DNA from: Vicia villosa
Taxonomy: Eukaryota; Streptophyta; Magnoliopsida; Fabales; Fabaceae
NCBI RefSeq assembly: GCF_029867415.1
Contig: NC_081184.1
Location: forward strand, 76,110,364-76,174,363
Direction of reading: 5' to 3'
DNA length: 64,000 nucleotides
Shown: positions 11,966 to 22,996 of the stretch, piece by piece
How positions within the stretch are numbered: position 1 is the first letter of the stretch
Layout of the letters: every line of letters starts with the position of its first letter
The notes under the pieces: model-generated
Database searches by the model: none
Told to the model about the DNA's origin: nothing
Seen by the model: the letters and a program-made list of their open reading frames with translations, nothing else
Program-made: the position numbers and the translations under genes

Positions 11966-12033
11966 TCTTGCAGGAAAAGTGTCTTGACATTGCCGAAAGG
12001 TTGTGGTTCCTTGATAGCGGATGTTCAAGACAC
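11956..12033 (+). promoter_or_regulatory. Predicted -1 ribosomal frameshift site between gag and pol (T2)
   Basis: TTTAAAT at 11956-11962 fits the X XXY YYZ rule in the gag frame (T TTA AAT), and the gag stop TAA follows at once. After a -1 slip the reading continues in the open pol frame without a break. Downstream, GTGTCTTGA (11979-11987) can pair perfectly with TCAAGACAC (12025-12033). The 16-nt spacer is longer than the usual 5-9 nt. A splice-acceptor-like TTGCAG at 11968-11973 gives an alternative way to express pol. Confidence 0.7.
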
Positions 12034-15000
12034 ATGACTGGAGACCTATCTCTTTTCGTTGAGTTTCAAGCAAAGAAAAAGGGGTATGTCACCTATGGAG
12101 ATAACAATCGTGGAGCCATACTTGGTAAAGGAAGTGTTGGTAACCCTTCTACCACTACTATAACTGATGTGCTGCTAGTAGAAGGTCTTAAACATAATCT
12201 TTTAAGTATAAGTCAATTGTGCGACAAAGATTTTAAAGTAATGTTTACAAATTCTGGATGCACAATAGAACATACTAAGAAAAGAGACATTATGTTTAAG
12301 GGCTTAAGAGTAAACAACATCTACATGCTAAACTTGGATGAGGTATCTAAGTCTAGTACCAAATGTCTAGTTGCTCTAGGCGATGACTCATGGCTTTGGC
12401 ATAGACGTCTCGCCCACATAAATTTTGACTTACTAAATAAAGTTGTCTCAAAAGATTTAGTAATCGGCTTACCCAAAATGAATTTTTCAAAAGATCATCT
12501 ATGTGATGCTTGTCAAAAGGGAAAGCAAACAAAAATCTCTTTTAAATCAAAGAACGTGGTTTCTACATCACGCCCTCTTGAACTACTTCACATGGATCTC
12601 TTTGGCCCTTCAAGGACTAAAAGCATAGGTGGAAACACCTATGGTTTTGTCATTGTCGATGATTACTCGAGATTTTGTTGGACAATCTTTTTACCTAGTA
12701 AGGATCAAACTTTTCCAGCCTTTACACAATTTGCAAGATTATGTCAAAACAAAATGAACAACAAAATAGTTGCAATTCGAAGTGATCACGGTGGAGAATT
12801 TGAAAACATTTCTTTTGAAAAATACTGTGATAAACATGGAATTGAGCATAACTTTTCAGCTCCTAGAACACCTCAACAAAACGGAGTAGTTGAACGTAAA
12901 AATCGTGTTCTAGAGGAGCTGGCAAGAACAATGCTGAATGAGGGTAATCTACCAAAGTATTTCTGGGCTGACGCAATTAGTACAGCATGTTATGTTTTGA
13001 ATAGGATAACAATACGTCCTATACTGAACAAAACTCCCTATGAATTACTAAAGGGTAGAAAACCAAATGTATCTCATCTCCATGTATTCGGTTGCAAGTG
13101 TTTTGTTTTGAACAATGGTAAGGATAATCTTGGCAAATTCGATGCTAAAGCTGATGAGGGCATATTCCTTGGTTACTCACAATCTAGCAAAGCATATCGA
13201 ATATATAATAAGAGATTACTTATAGTAGAAGAGTCAGTACACGTTTCCTTTGATGAATCTTATGCAAAATATGTCGAGAAAGGTCTTTCATTTAATGGTG
13301 CAGGCCCATCCACTGAAGACATTGTCAAGGATAAGGAAGATGAGGATGAGAGTATTGTAAAGAAAGATGCTGAGAGAGAGAAAGATGAGTCTCACAATGA
13401 AAATGAAAAAGAAAGCATCTCAAACAATGAAGAACTTCCCAAGGCCTGGACAAACGTGAAAGACCATCCAATTGACAATATAATAGGAGACATCTCAAGG
13501 GGCGTTACAACACGCTCAAAGATAAGTAACTTCTGCCATCATTTTGCTTTTGTTTCACAAGTTGAGCCGAAAAACGCTAAGGACGCATTACTTGATGAGC
13601 ATTGGCTAATGGCCATGCAAGAAGAATTAAACCAATTTAAACGAAATGATGTTTGGGACTTAGTCCCTCATCCGGGAGATCATCAAGTAATAGGCACTAG
13701 ATGGGTTTTTCGTAACAAACCTGATGAAAACGGTGTTATTACTAGAAACAAAGCTAGATTAGTTGCTCAAGGTTACAATCAAGAGGAAGGTATTGATTAT
13801 GAAGAGACATATGCTCCTGTAGCACGTCTCGAAGCTATTCGCCTCTTACTTGCTTATGCTTGTTCTAAAGACTTCAAACTATTCCAAATGGATGTTAAGA
13901 GTGCCTTTCTAAATGGCTATATAAATGAAGAAGTCTATGTTGCTCAGCCACCCGGCTTTGAGAATTACATGTATCCGACTCATGTTTATAAGCTGAAACG
14001 TGCTCTATACGGTCTTAAACAAGCCCCTCGGGCTTGGTACGAACGTTTGAGCAAATTTCTCCTTAGTCAAGGGTACTCTAGAGGTAAAGTTGATACTACT
14101 CTCTTTATTAAAAGAAAAGATAAGGATATTCTCTTAGTCCAAATTTATGTAGATGATATTATATTTGGATCCACTAATGCAAAACTTGTCAAAGACTTTT
14201 CTAAGCTTATGCAGAGTGAATTTGAGATGAGTCTCATGGGTGAGCTAAATTTCTTCCTTGGCCTACAAATCAAGCAACTCAGTCATGGAACGTTTGTGAA
14301 TCAAACTAAATATTGTACGGAGCTGATCAAAAGATTTGGAATGAGTGAAGCAAAGGAAATTGACACACCTATGGCAACAAATACAAATCTAGACAAAGAT
14401 GAGAAAGGTAAAGAGGTTGACGTGAAATTATACCGAGGTATGATAGGTTCACTATTGTATCTTACTGCCTCAAGACCAGACATCATGTTTAGTGTGTGTA
14501 TGTGTGCAAGATATCAATCTTGTCCAAAAGAATCTCACTTGAAAGCTGTCAAAAGAATTCTGCGATACTTACGTGGAACTACTACATATGGCCTATGGTA
14601 TCCAAAAGGAAATGAGTGTCATTTGGTAGGATTCTCCGATTCAGATTTTGCTGGCTGCAAATCCGATAGAAAAAGCACTAGTGGAACGTGTCATCTATTC
14701 TCAAACTCATTAATAAGTTGGCATAGTAAGAAACAAGTATCGGTTGCATTATCCACTGCTGAGGCAGAATATGTAGCTGCTGGAAGCTGCTGTGCACAAA
14801 TATTATGGCTCAAGCAACAACTTCTTGACTTTGGTATTAAGCTTGATCACATACCTATCATGTGCGACAACACAAGCGCCATAAACTTGAGTAAAAATCC
14901 TGTCTTACACTCACGTACCAAACACATTGAAATAAGGCATCACTTTCTACGAGATCATGTAGAGAAAGGAGATGTTACTTTTGAACATGTAGAAAGCAAG

Positions 15001-15099
15001 AAGCAACTAGCTGACATCTTCACCAAACCGCTAGCAACGGAGCAATATTTCAACATTCGTAGGGAATTAGGGATACTCGATATCTCTAATTTGGGTTAA
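11962..15099 (+). CDS. pol: T2 pol polyprotein (protease, integrase, reverse transcriptase, RNase H)
   Basis: About 1045 residues follow the frameshift site and make the enzymes for maturation, cDNA synthesis and integration. In order: aspartic protease [11 protein letters not shown] (near residue 20); the zinc-binding H-H-C-C of the integrase N domain (WHRRLAHI, then CDACQKG); integrase core with the three acidic residues in [17 protein letters not shown] and [13 protein letters not shown] context; reverse transcriptase with [12 protein letters not shown] and the catalytic YVDDIIFG; RNase H with [16 protein letters not shown] and the ending LADIFTKPL. The integrase-before-RT order defines Ty1/copia. 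No stop or frameshift breaks it, so the enzymes look functional. I set the start at the first codon after the slip; the frame has no suitable ATG of its own near this point. Closest relative in the window is T3 pol. Confidence 0.93.
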   Translation, partial: LILQEKCLDIAERLWFLDSGCSRHMTGDLSLFVEFQAKKKGYVTYGDNNRGAILGKGSVGNPSTTTITDVLLVEGLKHNLLSISQLCDKDFKVMFTNSGCTIEHTKKRDIMFKGLRVNNIYMLNLDEVSKSSTKCLVALGDDSWLWHRRLAHINFDLLNKVVSKDLVIGLPKMNFSKDHLCDACQKGKQTKISFKSKNVVSTSRPLELLHMDLFGPSRTKSIGGNTYGFVIVDDYSRFCWTIFLPSKDQTFPAFTQFARLCQNKMNNKIVAIRSDHGGEFENISFEKYCDKHGIEHNFSAPRTPQQNGVVERKNRVLEELARTMLNEGNLPKYFWADAISTACYVLNRITIRPILNKTPYELLKGRKPNVSHLHVFGCKCFVLNNGKDNLGKFDAKADEGIFLGYSQSSKAYRIYNKRLLIVEESVHVSFDESYAKYVEKGLSFNGAGPSTEDIVKDKEDEDESIVKKDAEREKDESHNENEKESISNNEELPKAWTNVKDHPIDNIIGDISRGVTTRSKISNFCHHFAFVSQVEPKNAKDALLDEHWLMAMQEELNQFKRNDVWDLVPHPGDHQVIGTRWVFRNKPDENGVITRNKARLVAQGYNQEEGIDYEETYAPVARLEAIRLLLAYACSKDFKLFQMDVKSAFLNGYINEEVYVAQPPGFENYMYPTHVYKLKRALYGLKQAPRAWYERLSKFLLSQGYSRGKVDTTLFIKRKDKDILLVQIYVDDIIFGSTNAKLVKDFSKLMQSEFEMSLMGELNFFLGLQIKQLSHGTFVNQTKYCTELIKRFGMSEAKEIDTPMATNTNLDKDEKGKEVDVKLYRGMIGSLLYLTASRPDIMFSVCMCARYQSCPKESHLKAVKRILRYLRGTTTYGLWYPKGNECHLVGFSDSDFAGCKSDRKSTSGTCHLFSNSLISWHSKKQVSVALSTAEAEYVAAGSCCAQILWLKQQLLDFGIKLDHIPIMCDNTSAINLSKNPVLHSRTKHIEIRHHFLRDHVEKGDVTFEHVESKKQLADIFTKPLATEQYFNIRRELGILDISNLG

Positions 15100-15600
15100 T
15101 TACGTTTGTTTTCTCTTAATATTATTTCTTTACCTTATGTATATATCTATTTGTCTTGCTAACGTCCTTTTTAGCATAAAGGTGGTTCATCATCAAGCCA
15201 GGCGTCATATTGAAAAAGCGGTAACGTAATTGTTGTTCACTTCCAAAAATATTATTGATACTATAATATGCTATCAATTAACATGCTTATAGTGACCTCA
15301 TGCATAAAAACTGCTGCTGCTCACATATGTGTCTCATTCTACCATTAACTACCTTTTACCTACTATACTATACATGCTAGCATTATTATCTATGGATCTC
15401 TTGTTACTCTTCTATTCTCCTGTTTTCTCTTTTTGATGTTGACAAAGGGGGAGATAGATGCTGAGCGTACGGGGGAGCTTTGTTGAGAGATTGCCTTGGT
15501 GAGAGATAGATGCCGGATGTACGGGGGAGCCTTTTGAGTCCTTGTCACTTACTACCAAAGCTTTTGAGTATTGGTTTGCCATCATCAAAAAGGGGGAGTT
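15100..15600 (+). other. T2 3' non-coding region with polypurine tract
   Basis: No ORF is present. The region has three G-rich purine runs at about 15443-15453 (AAAGGGGGAGA), 15469-15478 (ACGGGGGAGC) and 15520-15529 (ACGGGGGAGC), and the true polypurine tract AAAAAGGGGGAGTT (15587-15600) right before the 3' LTR. GAGAGATAGATGC is repeated around the inner runs. Confidence 0.85.
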
Positions 15601-17139
15601 TGTGAATACAAGATTACACTCAAAGAGGTTTTTGATTTATGGCAAACTCAAATGAGCATTCAAACAACAAGGAGGAATCAGAAAAGCAAAGCATTTGATC
15701 ACTCATGAAAGCACAAGGTGATCCACTATGCATATAAGTTGACTCAACACAAGCTGGACATGAATAATGCAGAAAATCAGCAGTTAGGTCGACCTACTGT
15801 CAACCTAGGTCGACCTAAAATGAAGGAAAATCCATATACCTCTGCTAGGTCGACTCACAGACCATTTAGGTCGACTCAAAATGAAGAAATCTTCACATCA
15901 GTCTGCTAGGTCGACCTACATGGCAACTAGGTCGACCTAATCTGTGAAAATGTCCCCAGAATGCATCAGAAGAGGATTCTGGTCGACCTACTCCTTCAAC
16001 AGGTCGACCTAACTGGGGGAAAAATTCTGCAAGCTCTGTTAGGTCGACCTAAGCACTACAAGTGGTCGACCTAACTGATCAAGAAAGTCCAAAATTCAGT
16101 TATTCTTGATTCCAACTGCTATGCATCATATATATTGTGCAAGGGTTAATTATTCAAAAAAAAACACCAACGACTGAAAGATACACAAACGCTTCTCATC
16201 TTCGTTCTTCATCATCTCCAACACAATTACACATAATCATTCTTGCGTTGCGGGTTAGTGATGAGTTCGATAACGTCCATGGAACGGAATTGAAGATTCC
16301 TAGTGGGTGAAGGTTCGTGGGGTTTGTTGGTGAATAAAATCTGCGGGTTTTGTCCTCCACGACGGGTGGTTCTTGGGGGTTTTTATCAAGAGGCGTTCAT
16401 TGAGGATTCGGCTGAGTGTAACGATTGAGGAACGGGGAGTTCAAGGAATCAAGACACTGCAGAAGGGAATCAAAGTGAAGCTCTTGGATAACCTTGATCT
16501 GGCTCAAGATTAAGGGGGAAGAAGATTCAAAGGATCGACATAATTGGTTTATCGTTTATCGCTTTGTTATCTTCTTTGTATATACTACTTTCAACATTAA
16601 TGAAAGATTACCCAATTTCAATTTGGAATTGGGGGCAGACGTAGTCGTAGCGAGGACGATCGACGAACTGCCTAAACAAATATCGTGTTCTTGTCGCTTT
16701 TACTTTCTCTTTTATCTTCTGTTCATAATTGGTTATAAGTGCGAAATTGATCAACGATTCAAGTGTTAAAATTGTGAATTAAAGTTCTGCACAAACATCA
16801 CAATTCACCACAACTTGAATCACTATCAATTTGAACCTATCACCAAGTGTTTGTGTTTTTGCTTAATCCAATTTTACTGCATTGCAAATCAAAGGTGTCA
16901 ATCTAGAAGTTAATTGGATTTCAGTTGTTAAACGAATTGGTCAGCTATCATATTACTTCACCATCAATTCCACTTACTATTTGGTTTTGAAACACATACG
17001 ACCTTTGCAATAGCGGTCCAGAATAGACGCAAGTCGATTCAGAACCGCTTTCGCTCAAGTCTGTAGAAAAATCTGTAAAAAACTTAGTGAGATCTATTCA
17101 CCCCCCCCCCCCTCTAGATCTATAGGCCAGCGTCTAACA
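15601..17139 (+). repeat. 3' LTR of T2
   Basis: The LTR is 1539 bp, matching the 5' LTR base for base except for one extra A (A9 for A8), one extra A (A6 for A5) and C12 for C11. I saw no substitution. The GTCGAC cluster is repeated at about 15784-16075. Confidence 0.95.
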
Positions 17140-17765
17140 ACGAATAATTTCCCCTTTAAAAGACACCAACCAAAAACACTCAAAACACTAATAAATGGTC
17201 AGATTTAAAACAAAGTAAGGAAGTGATGCGAAGCCTTGTAGTGGGTCTTCGTCATCATGGAATTACCCTTAAAAGATACAAACCAATTCTCTCTCTCTTC
17301 CCTCTTTTCTTAAGGGCATTGTTATCTCCGCTCCATTGCATCCTAGGCTGTCCCCTTATGCAAGAGCGCGAGCGTTAACGCCGCCCAACTAAAAAACACA
17401 AAAACAAACAGAAAATCGTGAGCCGAGCTACGGTAACTCTGATTCCTGAAAAGGATACGTAGGCAGCGGGGTAGGGCCCGTGTGAGTATAATTCCTTCTT
17501 TTCCCCGTATTTCTTTTGCATTCATTCGCATATAGACATAGACATAGTACACACCCTTTAGATAGAAACAAACATAGGTGGATACCATCGAGTACGATGG
17601 GCGCGAGGGGTGCTAGTACCTTCCCCTTGCGTAACCGACTCCCGTACCTTGATTCTCTGGTCGCAAGACCCTGTTCCTTCCTTTGTTAGGTTTTCTGATA
17701 TTCCTTTCCCTTATGGGATAAATATATTGGTGGCGACTCTGTTCATTTTTCGCGAGCGTGCGACA

Positions 17766-18207
17766 ATCATAACATTCTTCCTTCTTGCTTCTGATTCTTG
17801 AAGCTTTATAGCACTCAGCTTGCTTCAATTTCCATGAGCTTGATTCTTTATAGAATTGCTTTTCCCCATGTCTTTGCTTCTCATGTTGAGCTTTAGAGAG
17901 GATCTTCAATTCCTGCAAAATAACACTCAAAGACGTAGAACTTTGCAAGTTCTGTTAGAAATGTGGAGCCTTTCTCCCAGCAACTGATAAAATAAATCAG
18001 ATCATTTATCACATTTTTCTCCCCCTTTTTGTCATAACATCAAAAACATAAACGATTCAGATGAAAAACAAAAAGACAAACACCAAAAAAAAGGATAATT
18101 TTCATTAAGCACAGAGAAAAGGTTCAGAAGAACAAGAGGAAGGGCAAGGGAAGATGCAAAGAAAAACAGATGCAGCACAACAAAAAGAAAACAATCAAAG
18201 ACTCAAT
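17766..18207 (-). other. T3 3' non-coding region
   Basis: Read on the minus strand, this follows the extra ORF and contains a TTTTTGATGTTATGACAAAA-like run leading to AAAAAGGGGGAGAAAAA (complement of 18018-18036), the purine-rich signature common in Maximus/SIRE-like elements before the 3' LTR. The remaining bases to the T1 junction have no recognisable gene. Confidence 0.6.
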
Positions 18208-20583
18208 CTAAGATGACCCTAGCTTTGACATGATCTTGTCCAGCATATCATGAATCCCATTGTTGCTTTCATTCTGCCTTTCCATGAAAGCCCGAAACTC
18301 AGCATTGATTGATCGCTGCTCATCCTGGTTCTTCTGAATGACTTCCAAAGTCCTTGCAAGACGAGAAGGTTCATCAGAAGAAGCTTCACAACTTCTTTCC
18401 AGAGGTCACAACTTCTGATCCGTAGCTTCCATAGTCAGATCATTTGCAGGATTTTCCTCAACAGGAATGGTTTCAGCAACATGATCTTCAGCATCTGCTT
18501 CTTCTATAGAAGCGTCTCCATACTCTGCAGCAGGAACCTCAGAATCTCCATTCTCAAGAGCCTGAAGAATGGCAGCAAGATTCCTAGGAGCAGAAGGACC
18601 TTCAACTTCTGGTGGGTCAACAACTTCTGGAATGACCAAGCATGGGTCTTCCTCAGAAGGGTTTTCCCTCAAAAATTCAAAGAGAGTCCTGAAGTCTCCG
18701 AGCAGAACAGGATATTGAGGTCTCCAGACCACAATGTCCCTGCAAGGGTTAGCTTCCATTGCAGCAGCAATTCTTGCTTCTTCCAGCTCATCCACAAACC
18801 TCTTCTCTTCAACAACAACCCTGTTTCTGAGAGGATGATAGTAGATACCATTATCACCCTCCAGAAGGTAACCAGCATAACCAGGGCCAGCAGCCACTAG
18901 TCTCTTCTATACTCCCATAGCTCCTACATGAAAATCCTGGCGAAAGCTTCTCTAGAGGTTTCTTGTAGAAACATCATCAAGACCATTGAGGAAAGCATCC
19001 TTTAGAAGGTCAAGCCTGCTTATCACTTCACTTCTGAACAACTCCAGGCAAATGATAGGTTCAGGTTCAGGAGGGTTGAAGGTGAATTTGTAGTCTGGAT
19101 AGAGAAGGCAGTATGGGTTGGATTTTCTGGTAGTTAGGGGATGGGATAGAGAAGATGGAGATACAGTGTTTGAAGAGGATGGAATATCAGTGAAGGGGGT
19201 TGATGAGGAAGGTATATCTGTGGGTGTGGGAAGGATGGTAGTTATGGGGGTAGGGTTGAGAACTTGAGACGATGATGGTGTTTGTAAGCTATTTGGTAAA
19301 GGTGATATGGGGGTAGGAGTTTGTGCAGAAGGAGATGATTGAGGAATATTTGTAGAGATAAGGATGTTTTGAGGTTCAGAAGGAGAGGGTTGGATAGGTG
19401 AAGGTTGGTACACTTGCTTGGAGAAGTTACCTGTTCTGATTGCCTCGAAGGAATCAACCTTAAGAGGATCGTAAGTGACCTTCTGCCTTGTTTCTCTCTT
19501 GACAGCTTCTTCTGCAGCCTTTCTCTTTAGCCTTTTCTCTCGCTTCTTCTTATCCTCCTTCTTGAGGTCAGCTTGAGAAGGAAGCACTCTTCCACGAATC
19601 CATGCAGGATCAATAGAAGATTGATTTCTCACAGAAGCTTCCAAATAGAACTTAACCGCCTGGCAGAGTTCTGCTTGGAACAAAGTAGAGAAACCTGCAA
19701 CAGGAATTCTTCTGGGTTGAATGTCAAAGGGAACAGCAGTTATTTCCTTGACAAGTTCCATTCTCAGCAAGTCAAGACCATTGAAGATAACACCCCGAGT
19801 GACTCTAAAGAAGTTAGGTGTTCCAATAGTCCTTAGAGAGTTCATCAGGTCACTTTCAATCAGAATGTCTGAGATCATTCTGGCGAAAGGAACAGCATTT
19901 CTTTGGAGATGAGGATATTTTGCACGTTCGTCATCTCTTGACTCTTCAATAGCCAACTTTAGATTCTCAAAAATGACGTTGGAGATGTTGATTTTAATTC
20001 TTCTTCCGACGCAGAAGAGAGTGTACTTGTGGTCAGTACTGATGTAAGATGAAGAGAAGGATCTCTTTCTGTGATGAAGAGAGCCCAAAATAATCTCAGC
20101 CCATACTTGATAAAATGGCTTCAAGGTACCAGTTTTACTTGAACCAACACCGGTAACACACGAAATCAACTTCTCAACCTGGAACCAATCAACTCTACCA
20201 GGAATAGGACCAGTGGCTCCTTCTTCATCGGCCAAATTGTACAGCTTCCTGATTAACTTCTCAGTTATCACAACTTCATGCCCTAGCACGAAGGAGATAA
20301 TGGCGGTTGGAGTGACGGTTGCATGAACCCAGAAATCTTTCACCAGTTCAGGGTAAATTGGTCCAGCCAATCTAGCCAGATAGTTTGACCATCCCTGTGC
20401 CATGAGTTTAGCATCAGGTTTGAAACCATATGCTTTCAAATTTTCAAAGTCCACTGAGGACTCACAGAGAACTTCCAGTTCTGACTGAGGAATGGAGCAA
20501 GTCTTCAGAGGAGCGTATCTGTGCTTGTTGTATACCAGTTGAGAGGAAAGATTCATGATGATGTTGCTTGAAGAAGGATTCAT
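18208..20583 (-). pseudogene. T3 extra (env-position) ORF, broken by three nonsense codons
   Basis: This is one 792-codon frame starting at 20583 and ending with TAG at 18208-18210. It is broken by TAG at 18952-18954, TAG at 18907-18909 and TGA at 18406-18408; the frame is continuous through all three. The N-terminal 400 residues resemble the 'putative plant transposon protein' domain found in legume copia elements (LARLAGPIYPELVKDFWVHA; NLKLAIEE; VPFARMISDIL). A proline/serine-rich linker follows (about 400-500), then a conserved AAGPGYAGYLLEGDNG block and a C-terminal helix likely to form a coiled coil (LARTLEVIQKNQDEQ onward). Its place after pol corresponds to the env-like ORF of SIRE elements, but I see no signal peptide or membrane segment. 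The relict T9 keeps the same N-terminal domain. Function unknown. Confidence 0.75.
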
Positions 20584-20931
20584 GATGATGTTGCTTGGTT
20601 TCAGATTACAAACTCGGGTTTGAAAGAACGAATGCAGAGAAAGAGATGCACAGATGGAGAGAGAGAGAGAGAGTGAAAAAGATGAAATGAAGATGAAGCG
20701 GGTTATTTAAACGGTTTGAAAAAGAAAATAAAATAAAGTAAAAAGAAAACTGTTTAAAAGAAATGATTACAAAAAAAATGACATCAATATGCATTTAATG
20801 AGAAATGACGTTAGGAGAGATAAAGTAACAAAATGAAATGATTTGCACAGTTACCTAGGGCGGCGTCTCCTCAACTGCACGCATGCTTGTCCAAAAATAG
20901 TGAACACGTGTTCATTTTCTGGAAAGACTGG
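20584..20931 (-). other. T3 spacer between pol and the extra ORF (left part)
   Basis: This is upstream of the extra ORF on the minus strand. It contains a GA repeat at 20662-20675 and no gene. With 25649-25815 it forms the original pol-to-ORF spacer; T4 lies between, flanked by ACTGG at 20927-20931 and 25649-25653. Confidence 0.7.
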
Positions 20932-22005
20932 TGATCCGCTGTCGCACGCGGATCAAAAACGAGTATTTTGAAAATGGTAGTTTAGCGGTAACGACAACTC
21001 GAATATCGTTCTCACAAGGATTCTTGATTTTATTAACTAACACTAAAAATGATAATGGGGGTTTGTTTTAGAATCGATTTATAAAATAGAGTAAATTAAG
21101 TGATTATCAAAATAAGCTAAACGGCTAATCCTACTAATTCGGGTTCCGACTTATCATCAGTTATAATAACCCCAATCCCTAAACGGCTTCGATCCTATTC
21201 GATTATGAGATTAATCAGACAAGCGCTTATCAAAATCATACGAGTTATGTTCCTGTTTACCGAATTAAGCAAACGGTTAAGAATATGACGAGTTAACGAA
21301 TTAAGCAAACGATAACACGCAATTAAATTTAGGAACATGCATACAATCGAATTTAATCAATTCTATCCTATGAACAACAATCGAATTAAGCAAACAATTA
21401 TAATCAAATTAAGCAAATGATTTCATAGAAAAGAATTGAACAGAAATCGAATTTAAATTAGTATTAGAATAACCTCAAAGCAATGGAACCCATAAGCAGC
21501 AGGATTTGCCTTCGGGAATTAGTTCTTCATTCTAATCATGAAACCAAAAGTGAAATTTATGGCAAAAAAGGTCTCCCATATTCTAGCGGCTGCCAACCCT
21601 TATAAAACAAAATAAGGTTTTCTTCTCTACTAACTCAAACTGGGTCAAAAACATAACCCAAGCCCATAAACTAATGATCCAAAACTAAATAAAACTAATG
21701 CTGCAGCTTCAAGCGAAATTCTGGAAAATATCCGTTCCGAATCTGACTTCGACTTCAACACAAAAGTTGTAGCTCTTTCTCTTAGCTTTCCGGCGATTAT
21801 TAGAACGCCTCAATCGGATTCTCGGAACTCCAGTTATGACCGTTTTAGTGCAGACTGCTAATGCTGAAAATAGATTGCGAAAATCAAATAAGGCTAAAAA
21901 TAAAATAAAATATAAAAACACATTAAAAAATAAAAATAATCAAAACAAACCAAGGAAACGCTTGAGCACAAACATGAAAGGACGTGCATAAAAATGCACT
22001 GATCA
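20932..22005 (-). repeat. 3' LTR of T4
   Basis: The LTR is 1074 bp; on the minus strand it runs from TGATCAGTGCA to AGCGGATCA. Short open frames in it repeat exactly in the 5' LTR. It contains repeated AATTAAGCAAACG motifs (21260-21420). Confidence 0.93.
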
Positions 22006-22996
22006 AATTCCCCCACACTTGAACTTTTGCACTCCGAGCAAAATGAACAACAAAACAAAGAAAGCACAAATACATCATTAGTTACTCATCCTAGGCTACA
22101 ACTCATCTTCGGTTAAGTTTGCATCGATAGGTACTAATATTCCACAATAAGGACATCGTAAGAACACTAACCACAGATATGCAGACATAAGCCTCCTAAA
22201 TACACAAACCAATTCAAATCATATTATTATACCATAGCCTAACTTACTCATCATTTTTTCTCTTTTTCATTCAGGCGCAATCACATTAAGCCCGTTATCT
22301 CCACACACTTATAGCAGGACGACCGGTTAGTGACTCTGATCCTTTTTCACGGGATTCCGGTACTTGCATGGCATAACCCTTTGCTTACTCAGATGTAGTT
22401 GCGGGGGATCGGACCGTAATCCGCCCTACCAAGTTCAGCACCAGAAACCGCTGAACCAACTAACAAAGAGTTTTGAAAACTTTTTTTTTTGAAGATTACA
22501 CAACCGTTGGGTTAAGTGACCGGGTGAGGATCACCAAACTTAGAAGGTGTGTTACCTTTTTCTTGTCTCTTTTTTTCTTTTCTTTTCGGAACATTCACTT
22601 ATATTCATCGGCTTCCTGCGTAAAGTGTGTGAGAGATGGTGCCGACTGCTGAAATAAACTACTCAAGAGCTGTCAGAGAATGAGAATTTAAGGCTAAAAC
22701 ATAATAAAAAATTCAAATCGATTTCCATATGCAGGATACTTACGGTGTTAGAACGATACCGATCTTGTGAATTTTTCCCACGTCTCCGCAAACTCGACTC
22801 AAATCAGTCTATAGCCTAAAGCTTTCAAGAAGATGCATTTTTTATTGGTTGAAATTAAAACAAAAACAAAAAAAATTGAAAGAAAACAAAACAAATAAAT
22901 GATTCTCTCCCCCACACTTAAGACATACATTGTCCTCAATGAAAGAACATTAATATAAAATAAGAGTGAGAGAAAGGAAAGAACACACCCGAGTAG
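22006..22996 (-). other. T4 3' UTR with polypurine tracts
   Basis: Minus strand: AAGTGTGGGGGAATT immediately before the LTR (22006-22020) is the polypurine tract. A second AAGTGTGGGGGAGAG (near 22909-22923), preceded by ATTGAGGACAATGTA, lies just after the ORF. Both are typical of the Athila-like 3' region. No ORF in between was recognised. Confidence 0.75.

Larger units (their letters stand above)
8635..17139 (+). mobile_element. T2: complete Ty1/copia retrotransposon
   Basis: This is an 8505-bp element with LTRs at 8635-10170 and 15601-17139. Both start TGTGAATAC and end GCGTCTAACA. It is flanked by the perfect 5-bp target duplicate ACGAA (8630-8634 and 17140-17144). A primer site, gag, pol and a polypurine tract are all present in the expected copia order: protease, integrase, RT, RNase H. 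The LTRs differ only by three one-base homopolymer length changes, so the insertion is very young or the differences are sequencing error. It sits in the 3' LTR of T1. Lineage is probably Maximus/SIRE or a close relative by pol sequence, but the downstream extra ORF present in T3 is absent. Confidence 0.95.
1..17765 (+). mobile_element. T1: Ogre-like Ty3/gypsy element, 3' part (interrupted by T2)
   Basis: This is the 3' part of a plus-strand LTR retrotransposon; its 5' end lies outside the window. The visible parts are a non-coding internal region (1-4727), a polypurine tract, and one long 3' LTR (4728-17765) split by T2. Without T2 the LTR is about 4.5 kb. It ends with the block around 17590-17765 (unique-to-family CTCCCGTACC and GGTGGCGACTC motifs), shared with T5 and T10. 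This combination fits the Ogre/Tat lineage of legumes. No gag, protease, RT or integrase motif is readable in 1-4727, so the element is either non-autonomous or its pol lies further left. The right junction at 17765/17766 enters T3, so T1 was inserted in T3; the candidate target duplicate ATCAT (17766-17770) cannot be confirmed without the left junction. Confidence 0.8.
4728..17765 (+). repeat. 3' LTR of T1, split by T2 (parts 4728-8634 and 17140-17765)
   Basis: The LTR starts with TGTCATACCCC after the polypurine tract and ends with GCGTGCGACA at 17765. T2 and its 5-bp duplicate ACGAA interrupt it. Region 4728-6290 holds the upstream U3 part with no ORF of note. A TATA box sits near 6297, and 6330 onward is probably transcribed. 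A hairpin array sits at 8383-8585. The final 200 bp (17560-17765) are the part best conserved among the Ogre-like LTRs of this window (compare 37330-37531, 46210-46413 and, on the other strand, 62499-62710). Confidence 0.85.

Noticed and set aside
17343..17948. Minus-strand frames across the T1/T3 junction
   Set aside because: They cross the LTR end at 17765 and combine unrelated elements; no domain is present.
21709..21921. 70-codon minus frame in the T4 LTR (also at 25352-25564)
   Set aside because: LTR sequence with no recognisable domain; the repeat is due to the LTR pair.
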